Origin: Xiashengella succiniciproducens
GTDB taxonomy: Bacteria; Bacteroidota; Bacteroidia; Bacteroidales; Marinilabiliaceae
Assembly (NCBI RefSeq): GCF_023674465.1
Contig: NZ_CP098400.1
Coordinates: forward strand, 124,001-188,000
Direction: 5' to 3'
Length of the DNA stretch: 64,000 nt
Shown here: one piece after another, positions 58,225 to 64,000 of the stretch
Layout: every line of letters starts with the position of its first letter
How positions within the stretch are numbered: position 1 is the first letter of the stretch
Translations under genes and position numbers: made by a program
Notes under the pieces: model-generated
Told to the model about the DNA's origin: nothing
The model's input: the letters and a program-made list of their open reading frames with translations, nothing else
The model's database searches: none

Positions 58225-59385
58225 ATGAAAAAAAGTGTTTTTAGAAAGTTTGCATTTACTGCATTGATTGCTGGATTTGCAATGGTGTCATGCGACAAGA
58301 ATGACGACGGGAATGATTTGAATGTCAGAGACAACGAGCTTGCCGGCTCTGTAAGTGATTATCTTGAACTTGATCCGGAGCTTGAGTACTACCTGACCGG
58401 TCCTCTTATCGTAGAAGAAGGGGGAGTGTTGGATATACCGGCCGGAACAGTTATTAAGGCACGCCAAGGTTTTAGTAAGTACATCCTGGTATTGCAAGGC
58501 GGGAAAATATATGCAAGGGGTACAGCAGATGCTCCGGTTAGAATGATTGCAGATATTGAAGATGCCGGTCAGGGATACTGGGGTGGTCTTATAATCAACG
58601 GTGGTGCCCCCCTGGCAGGTACTGATGAGGTCGGAAGCACCGAGGTTAACTCTTCCTATACTTATGGAGGAAATGATGCCGGTGAGAGTTCTGGTGAACT
58701 AACTTACTTGGTTTTGGGAAATACAGGAGCTCGTTCAAGCGCTGATGTTGAACACAATGGTTTAACTCTAAACGGTGTAGGTAGTGGGACAGTTATTGAG
58801 AATATCTATATATACGATAGTGCAGATGATGGTATAGAGTTCTTTGGAGGATCTGTAAACGTAACTAACCTCTTGGTAGTCAACTCTGACGATGATATGT
58901 TTGACTTTACCCAGGGGTATTCAGGAACCTTGAAAAATGCATATGGCATCTGGGAAAGCGGTTTTTCAAGCAGTGAGTCAGATCCTCGCGGGATAGAGGC
59001 TGATGGGAACCTGGACGGCAATTTCCCAACCCATGTAAACCAGAGCGACTTCAGGATTGAGAACATTACATTTGACCTGAGGTTGGATCATGCATCCGGT
59101 GACCCAGCAAGACAAATGCAAGACCTTATCAAAGTTCGCAGGGGAGCAAAGGCTGTAATAGTCAATGCGCTTGTCAAGGGTAGTGGTGCAGTTGGTGACT
59201 TGATAGACCTTACTGATGGTAAAGGCAATGGTGACTTGGGGTCACAGATCAGTCTTACCAATATGTTGGATAATGCTATTGACGGATCAGAGATAAAACC
59301 GGCTGATGCTGAAGCAATAGTGATTGAATCAGGAAACATCGGTTGTGACAGCAAGCTGTTTAGCTGGACTGGATACGAGTTCTAA
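58225..59385 (+). CDS. Beta-helix-like lipoprotein partner of the TonB receptor
   Basis: This 386-residue lipoprotein (signal FTALIAGFAMVSC) has repeated short beta segments (GGVLDIPAGTVIKARQGFS; GYWGGLIINGGAPLAGTDE; NGLTLNGVGSGTVIENIYIY; DGIEFFGGSVNVTNLLVVNS) typical of a right-handed parallel beta-helix. It belongs to a family often encoded right after TonB receptors in Bacteroidota. Acidic surfaces suggest cation or ligand binding. It probably captures substrate for the receptor. A strong terminator follows. Confidence 0.75.
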   Translation: MKKSVFRKFAFTALIAGFAMVSCDKNDDGNDLNVRDNELAGSVSDYLELDPELEYYLTGPLIVEEGGVLDIPAGTVIKARQGFSKYILVLQGGKIYARGTADAPVRMIADIEDAGQGYWGGLIINGGAPLAGTDEVGSTEVNSSYTYGGNDAGESSGELTYLVLGNTGARSSADVEHNGLTLNGVGSGTVIENIYIYDSADDGIEFFGGSVNVTNLLVVNSDDDMFDFTQGYSGTLKNAYGIWESGFSSSESDPRGIEADGNLDGNFPTHVNQSDFRIENITFDLRLDHASGDPARQMQDLIKVRRGAKAVIVNALVKGSGAVGDLIDLTDGKGNGDLGSQISLTNMLDNAIDGSEIKPADAEAIVIESGNIGCDSKLFSWTGYEF

Positions 59386-59405
59386 TAGATGCATATAGCT
59401 GTTGA

Positions 59406-59437
59406 AAAAATAAGTTCCCACAAGGGAACTTATTTTT
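59406..59437 (+). terminator. Intrinsic terminator after the receptor-lipoprotein operon
   Basis: A perfect 14-bp stem AAAAATAAGTTCCC / GGGAACTTATTTTT with a 4-nt loop lies 20 bp after the stop and yields T-runs on both strands. Confidence 0.88.
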
Positions 59438-59500
59438 GTTTTTACACCTGCAATAGACGGGTAATAGTAATACGGCAATCATGTATAATATAGGGTCGTG

Positions 59501-60085
59501 CTAAAGGCCTTTGAGCTTCTGGATTTCCTTATGATGCTGGATGACGAGAGTCTCATATTTTTGCCGCGACCGCTGACGATGATCTTCAAATTCTGCTTTT
59601 GTGGTTTCAAGCTCCTTCCTTGTCTTTGCGATAGTGCTTAGGTTGCGTTGAATCAGTATAGTGGTGAATCCAATTATTGCCAGAAGGACTATAAAGGCAA
59701 AGATTACTATGCTCAGGAATAAGTTTTTAGACATCGCCATACCCATAAAGGAGAATGAGTTTTTCTCAGCCAGGGTCGTTTGCAACTCCTTGTCAGTATC
59801 TGCAAGTGTTTTTTCAAGAGATGAGATAAGGGAATCTTTGCTTACTATAGTGGTCTCGAGCCTTGAAATTGTTGCATCCTTATCCTTAATTGTCTTCAGT
59901 ACATTGCCCTTGAGTTGGTTGAAAGACCTGTCAATAATCATTACATAATTCTGCCACCTGGAACCTTCTTCCTCAACAAATTCAAATTGCTGTTCAATGC
60001 TGGCATTATTATCATAAGTTTTTTGTGCCGAAATAGGAAAAGAAAGGTAGATCAGTGCTAGTATAGCTAATGTTACAACTCTCAT
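59501..60085 (-). CDS. Membrane protein with coiled coils on both sides of one helix
   Basis: This 194-residue protein has a signal peptide (LAILALIYLSFPISAQ) and a periplasmic coiled coil (about 60-110; DKDATISRLETTIVSKDS). One membrane helix (about 121-146; LFLSIVIFAFIVLLAIIGF) is followed by a second coiled coil (ISKTRKE-like stretch, about 150-190). No named family was recognised. The layout could connect envelope stress to a cytoplasmic partner, but no evidence identifies one. Confidence 0.6.
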   Translation of the reverse strand: MRVVTLAILALIYLSFPISAQKTYDNNASIEQQFEFVEEEGSRWQNYVMIIDRSFNQLKGNVLKTIKDKDATISRLETTIVSKDSLISSLEKTLADTDKELQTTLAEKNSFSFMGMAMSKNLFLSIVIFAFIVLLAIIGFTTILIQRNLSTIAKTRKELETTKAEFEDHRQRSRQKYETLVIQHHKEIQKLKGL

Positions 60086-60166
60086 ATTGCCAATTATATT
60101 AGGGTTGATGTTTTAGGGTCTAACGTCACACTACTTATGTTTATTGCGATTGATAGAATTATTTTG

Positions 60167-60204
60167 AAAAAAAGGAGACTGTCGTGACCGACAGCCTCCT
60201 TTTT
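60167..60204 (-). terminator. Intrinsic terminator after tRNA-Val
   Basis: On the minus strand a stem of CTCC and CTGTCG arms with one mismatch ends in a run of seven T, directly after the tRNA 3' end. Confidence 0.85.
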
Positions 60205-60205
60205 G

Positions 60206-60280
60206 TGGGTTGTACTGGATTCGAACCAGTGACCCCTACCCTGTCAAGGTAATGCTCTAAACCAACTGAGCTAACAACCC
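60206..60280 (-). tRNA. tRNA-Val (GAC)
   Basis: On the minus strand the 75-nt cloverleaf has acceptor GGGTTGT / ACAACCC, D-arm GCTC...GAGC, anticodon stem TTACC / GGTAG with loop TTGACAG (anticodon GAC), and T-arm ACTGG-TTCGAAT-CCAGT. CCA is not encoded. Confidence 0.95.
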
Positions 60281-60426
60281 GATTTTTCGCGCTGCAAAGT
60301 TAAAAGATTTTTGATAATACCGAAATAGGCTCTCAAAAAAGTCGGCAATATACTACCTGTAACTATCCCTTGCAGGGATAGCTGCGAGTAGTAATGCATT
60401 GCTGATGTTGTGATCGCAATTGTTCC

Positions 60427-61068
60427 TTATCGCTTGCTATAGTGGTCGTAAAGACCTATCCCGTCAAAGATCTGCTGCTTGTATTTCTCAATTCTTGCAA
60501 GGCGGGTCTTTTTCACCTTGCTCTGTCCAAAGTGGATAAGGTAGGCACGCTGGCGGCCGGGAGTGAGCTGGTAAAAGGCCTTTCTGAAATCCGGGTCTTC
60601 AGCAAAGGCCTCTTCAAGTTCTTCGGGTAGGGGTATTTCTTCCCGCACAATTTCAACCTTTCTGCCACTTTCCTCTATTTTAACAGCTTCCTTTATATAG
60701 GCAGCAATGACTTCACTTTTTGCTTCTATATCGCTTACGTTGGTGAACTTCAACACTCTTGCTTCCAGAATATTTGCCTGCTTTTCAAGAATTTTCTCAG
60801 AATCCGTCAACAGGACACCTTTGAAAAAACCCATAAGGGCGTGGTTCTTGAGTGCACTTACTGAAAGAATGTTTTTTCCCTTATGGGTATAGACTGGGAT
60901 ACCCCACTTTACCTCTTCCTTAAGTCCTGATTCAAGAGCTATCTGTCGTAGATTCTCAAGTTCTTCTCTCCATGTATTTACCTTGCATTGAGGGGTGCCA
61001 CCGTATTTGCAGCGCATACAACCGTCCATAAGGTACTTGTCCACCCCGGGATTGAGTTCGATCTTCAT
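60427..61068 (-). CDS. YdeI/OmdA-family protein
   Basis: This 213-residue cytoplasmic protein has an N-terminal DUF1801-like domain (WREELENLRQIALESGLKEE; GIPVYTHKGKNILSV). A C-terminal OmdA-like region follows (PLPEELEEAFAEDPDFRKAF; YQLTPGRQRAYLIHFGQSK). It has a CxxC near the start (CMRC, about 17-20) that could bind metal. Family members have been linked to peptide resistance, but the biochemical role is unknown. A leader with an intrinsic terminator precedes it on the same strand. Confidence 0.78.
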   Translation of the reverse strand: MKIELNPGVDKYLMDGCMRCKYGGTPQCKVNTWREELENLRQIALESGLKEEVKWGIPVYTHKGKNILSVSALKNHALMGFFKGVLLTDSEKILEKQANILEARVLKFTNVSDIEAKSEVIAAYIKEAVKIEESGRKVEIVREEIPLPEELEEAFAEDPDFRKAFYQLTPGRQRAYLIHFGQSKVKKTRLARIEKYKQQIFDGIGLYDHYSKR

Positions 61069-61174
61069 AGCACTGGATTTTGTGTGTAAGGTTTTAGCAA
61101 CTAGAGCAATTAACCCTGAGAATTTGTTCGGTAGACGTGGGTTTTTCCTTCTCTGGGAGTTATTCTGAGCTTGT

Positions 61175-61209
61175 AAAAAAAAACGGCTGCCTCAAATTTG
61201 AGTTAGCCG
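61175..61209 (-). terminator. Intrinsic terminator inside the leader of the YdeI-like gene
   Basis: On the minus strand CGGCT-AA-CTCAAATTTGAG-GC-AGCCG folds into a stem, followed by nine T. It lies 107 bp before the YdeI-like start and after a promoter-like element at 61281. It ends either a small RNA or an attenuated leader. Confidence 0.8.
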
Positions 61210-61280
61210 CTTTACAGATTTGTGCTGATTTTAAGGGAAAGGTAACAATACTTTGACTCCTTGTATCTGCCTTTCGCAAA

Positions 61281-61288
61281 CAAAGATA
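61281..61288 (-). promoter_or_regulatory. -7 element of a possible leader or small RNA
   Basis: The minus strand reads TATCTTTG, matching TAnnTTTG. A TTTG at 61312-61315 (minus) is 23 bp upstream. The predicted transcript runs about 100 nt to the terminator at 61175-61209. Confidence 0.5.
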
Positions 61289-61331
61289 AACAAATATTTA
61301 CATATAACAATCAAAAATTATTTAAAAATGT

Positions 61332-61361
61332 AAATCCCGGGCGCTCAGGCGTCCGGGATTT
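61332..61361. other. Long hairpin in the YdeI-dnaE interval
   Basis: AAATCCCGGGCGC pairs with GCGTCCGGGATTT (one G-T pair) around a TCAG loop. No T-run follows on the plus strand. The rest of the 386-bp interval (61069-61454) holds the terminator, two promoter elements and AT-rich sequence. Confidence 0.5.
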
Positions 61362-61410
61362 AGTCAGAACCTTTTTTCAGAATTAGCTGTTAAGCCTCGG
61401 GTCAATTTCC

Positions 61411-61418
61411 TATTTTTG
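61411..61418 (+). promoter_or_regulatory. -7 element of dnaE
   Basis: TATTTTTG matches TAnnTTTG, 36 bp before ATG 61455. No clear -33 element was found. Confidence 0.5.
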
Positions 61419-61454
61419 TAAGAACATGCCACAAAACATAAATACTTAAATATC

Positions 61455-64000
61455 ATGTCATTAATTCCTTTTACACACTTACACGTTCACTCACAGTATT
61501 CGGTTCTGGATGGTCAGGCCAGTGTTTCAGCCATTGTATCCAAGGCAGCGGCAGACGGAATGAAAGCTGTGGCTTTGACAGATCATGGAACCATGTTGGG
61601 TATTAAGGAGTTTTATGACACCTGTAAGAAGAAGGGGGTCAAACCCATTATTGGGGTTGAAGCCTATGTTGCAGAGAGAAGCCATGAGATCAAGTTGGAG
61701 AAAGTTGACAGGTCGGGACGACATCTTATCCTTCTTGCTAAGAACAAGCAGGGCTATAAGAACCTGATAAAACTGATATCAAAGGCCTCTATCGATGGTA
61801 TGTTCTATCGTCCCCGTATTGACAAGGATCTGTTGCTCAAACACCATGAGGGACTTATGGTTACCTCTGCCTGTCTTGGAGGGGAAGTACCGCAGAAGAT
61901 TATCCACGGAAGGCTGGATGAGGCTCGTGAGGCTATACTGTGGTTCAAGAGTGTCTTTGGTGATGATTACTATCTTGAACTTCAGCGCCACCCAGCCGAG
62001 GATCCCGTTCTCAGGAGTCAGGTCTATGATGTTCAGGTGATGGTCAATGAGCAGCTCCTCAAGTTTTCCAAGGAGCTTGGAGTGAAAGTGATTGCAGCCA
62101 ATGATGTTCACTTCTCGGATGCTGAAATGGCTGAGGCACACGATATAATGATCTGCCTAAATACAGGAAAGGATCTTGATGATCCCAACCGGATGCGTTA
62201 TACAAGGCATGAGTGGTTTAAGACTACCGAGGAGATGAATAAGCTCTTTGCTGATGTCCCTGAAGCCTTGCTCAACACTCAGGAGATTGCTGATAAGGTT
62301 GAAGACTACTCACTCGACTCTCCACCTATTATGCCAGTGTTTCCAATCCCGGAGGATTATGGTACCATTGAGCAATACAGGGAGAAATACTCAGTAGATG
62401 ATCTTAAGAATGAATTTGGTGCAGAAAGATATGACAAGCTAAGCGGTGATTATGAGCATATTCTAAGGGTTAAGTTTGAGGCTGACTATCTTGAGCATTT
62501 GTGCTATACCGGGGCAAAGCGCCTGTATGGAGACCCGGTGCCTGATGAGGTAAAAGAACGAATAGACTTCGAGCTGTTAACCATTAAGATGATGGGTTTT
62601 CCGGGTTACTTCCTTATAGTACAGGACTTTATAAATGCTGCCCGCAAAATGGGAGTTCTTGTAGGTCCGGGTCGCGGATCCGCGGCAGGATCCGCGGTTG
62701 CTTACTGCGTGGGCATTACAACTGTTGACCCGATCAAGCATGATCTGCTGTTTGAGCGATTTCTCAATCCCGACCGTATTTCCATGCCTGATGTTGATAT
62801 TGATTTCGACGATGACGGAAGGGCAATGGTGTTAGATTGGGTTGCCAATAAATATGGCAGGGATAAGGTAGCACATATTTGTACTTTGGGTACCATGGCA
62901 GCCAGATCAGCTATTAAGGATGTGGGCCGGGTCTTAAGGCTTCCGTTGGCCGAGACTGACAGGATAGCCAAGCTGATACCTGAAAAGCCCAATACCAAAC
63001 TTAGCGGGGCATACAAAGAGGTGCTGAAACTTGAGATGGCAAAAGGCTCCCTGGAAGCAGCGATGGATGAGATTGATCGCAAATTACAGGAGGCCCGCAA
63101 GGAAGATAGGGAGAAGGACATACTTAAGTATGAGGTTCAAAAGATTTTTGCCCAGGAAATAGAGCGTGGGCGCATGGAAAATAATCAGGCCTTGCTTAAA
63201 ACGCTTGAGCTGGCATGTGACCTGGAAGGATCTATACGTCAGACAGGAGTCCATGCCTGTGGTGTCCTCATTGGCCGCGATCCCCTGGTAGAGAATATAC
63301 CACTGATGCAGGCCAAGGAAGCTAATCTTCTGGTTACACAGTATGAAGGGACTCTTGTTGAATCTATTGGTCTTCTTAAGATGGATTTCCTGGGACTTAA
63401 GACTCTGTCAATTATTAAAGAAGCACTTGAAGCTATCAAGCAGTCCAAGGGTATTGACATAGATATAGAAGCGATTCCATCCGACGATATCAAGACCTTT
63501 GAGCTTTTTGGAAAGGGATTGACAACTGCGATCTTCCAGTTTGAATCCGCAGGTATGAAGAAGTATCTGCGCGAGCTTGAGCCCAACCGCTTTGAGGACC
63601 TTGTTGCGATGAACGCGTTATACCGTCCGGGTCCGATGGAATATATCCCCGACTATATCTCCCGTAAGCTTGGACGAGAGCAGGTCCACTACGACCATCC
63701 TTTGATGGAGGAATATCTAAAGGATACTTACGGTATCACTGTGTTTCAGGAGCAGGTGATGCTTTTGTCGCGTAAACTTGGGGGTTTCACCCGTGGTGAG
63801 TCTGATACCCTGCGTAAGGCAATGGGTAAGAAGATGGCCGAGGTGATGGCTAAACTTAAGGCCAAGTTTGATGAAGGCTGTAAGAACAACCCTGAGTTTA
63901 TGAAGGGCTGTCAGGAGATGGACAAGAAGCCACAGGATGTTATTGACAAGATATGGAAGGACTGGGAGGCTTTTGCAAGCTATGCTTTCAACAAGTCGCA
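61455..64000 (+). CDS. dnaE: DNA polymerase III alpha subunit (cut by window end)
   Basis: The replicative polymerase catalytic subunit; about 848 residues are visible. The N-terminal PHP domain has FTHLHVHSQYSVLDG and ALTDHGTMLG. The polymerase active site shows MPDVDIDFDDDGR with catalytic Asp448 and Asp450, and a third likely catalytic Asp at about 644 in LLKMDFLGL. GPGRGSAAGS is the conserved nucleotide-binding stretch. The C-terminal helix-hairpin-helix and OB domains lie beyond the window. Confidence 0.95.
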   Translation, partial: MSLIPFTHLHVHSQYSVLDGQASVSAIVSKAAADGMKAVALTDHGTMLGIKEFYDTCKKKGVKPIIGVEAYVAERSHEIKLEKVDRSGRHLILLAKNKQGYKNLIKLISKASIDGMFYRPRIDKDLLLKHHEGLMVTSACLGGEVPQKIIHGRLDEAREAILWFKSVFGDDYYLELQRHPAEDPVLRSQVYDVQVMVNEQLLKFSKELGVKVIAANDVHFSDAEMAEAHDIMICLNTGKDLDDPNRMRYTRHEWFKTTEEMNKLFADVPEALLNTQEIADKVEDYSLDSPPIMPVFPIPEDYGTIEQYREKYSVDDLKNEFGAERYDKLSGDYEHILRVKFEADYLEHLCYTGAKRLYGDPVPDEVKERIDFELLTIKMMGFPGYFLIVQDFINAARKMGVLVGPGRGSAAGSAVAYCVGITTVDPIKHDLLFERFLNPDRISMPDVDIDFDDDGRAMVLDWVANKYGRDKVAHICTLGTMAARSAIKDVGRVLRLPLAETDRIAKLIPEKPNTKLSGAYKEVLKLEMAKGSLEAAMDEIDRKLQEARKEDREKDILKYEVQKIFAQEIERGRMENNQALLKTLELACDLEGSIRQTGVHACGVLIGRDPLVENIPLMQAKEANLLVTQYEGTLVESIGLLKMDFLGLKTLSIIKEALEAIKQSKGIDIDIEAIPSDDIKTFELFGKGLTTAIFQFESAGMKKYLRELEPNRFEDLVAMNALYRPGPMEYIPDYISRKLGREQVHYDHPLMEEYLKDTYGITVFQEQVMLLSRKLGGFTRGESDTLRKAMGKKMAEVMAKLKAKFDEGCKNNPEFMKGCQEMDKKPQDVIDKIWKDWEAFASYAFNKS

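Overview
The window comes from a Bacteroidota chromosome, most like the Bacteroidales/Marinilabiliales group. The evidence is a PorZ-like type IX secretion protein, TonB-dependent receptors with STN or carboxypeptidase-regulatory N-termini, a DUF4249 lipoprotein, a bactofilin next to the ATP synthase genes, and many TAnnTTTG -7 promoter elements. No ribosomal RNA, CRISPR array, phage or plasmid module was seen.

Layout. 1-4.0 kb (-): a chemosensory operon (YfiR-like protein, MCP, STAS protein, CheY, HPt protein, CheA cut by the window edge). 4.3-5.3 kb: a polyprenyl diphosphate synthase. 5.4-8.9 kb: atpD-atpC, with atpD cut near its 3' end by a 1734-bp IS1380-family element. 9-19 kb: envelope glycan genes (DUF4254, GT9, GT4, epimerase, an inverted block of three glycosyltransferases including an amber-interrupted GT10, an LtaS-like membrane transferase) and a U32 protein. 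19.2-27 kb (-): oxidoreductase, a large propeller protein, PorZ, RdgB, a tandem universal stress protein. 27.3-31.9 kb: one adenylate cyclase-HD gene broken by a second IS1380 copy and by an IS4-family element. 32-38 kb: bactofilin and the rest of the F-type ATP synthase (atpI-like, atpBEFHAG). 38-47 kb: an outer-membrane protein, a SulP transporter and a four-gene TonB-receptor operon of unknown substrate. 47.4-59.4 kb: tRNA-CAU, HAD and SPOR proteins, two acidic lipoproteins, a PiT phosphate permease fused to a PhoU-like domain, PhoR/PhoB-like genes, and a TonB receptor with a lipoprotein partner. 59.5-64 kb: a coiled-coil protein, tRNA-Val, a YdeI-like protein behind a possible attenuator leader, and dnaE running off the end.

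The most notable facts are the three IS insertions, each with a readable target duplication. Removing them in silico restores an uninterrupted 504-residue AtpD and an uninterrupted 497-residue cyclase-HD protein. As written, the ATP synthase beta subunit lacks its last 36 residues. The PhoB-like gene is followed by a receptor gene with four 11-bp-spaced TTAAT-like repeats before its -7 element, which looks like a Pho box. The glycan locus looks mosaic, with switches in arginine codon use inside the epimerase and LtaS-like genes.

All calls come from reading sequence and translations. No database search was run. Positions inside proteins are counted or estimated by eye.
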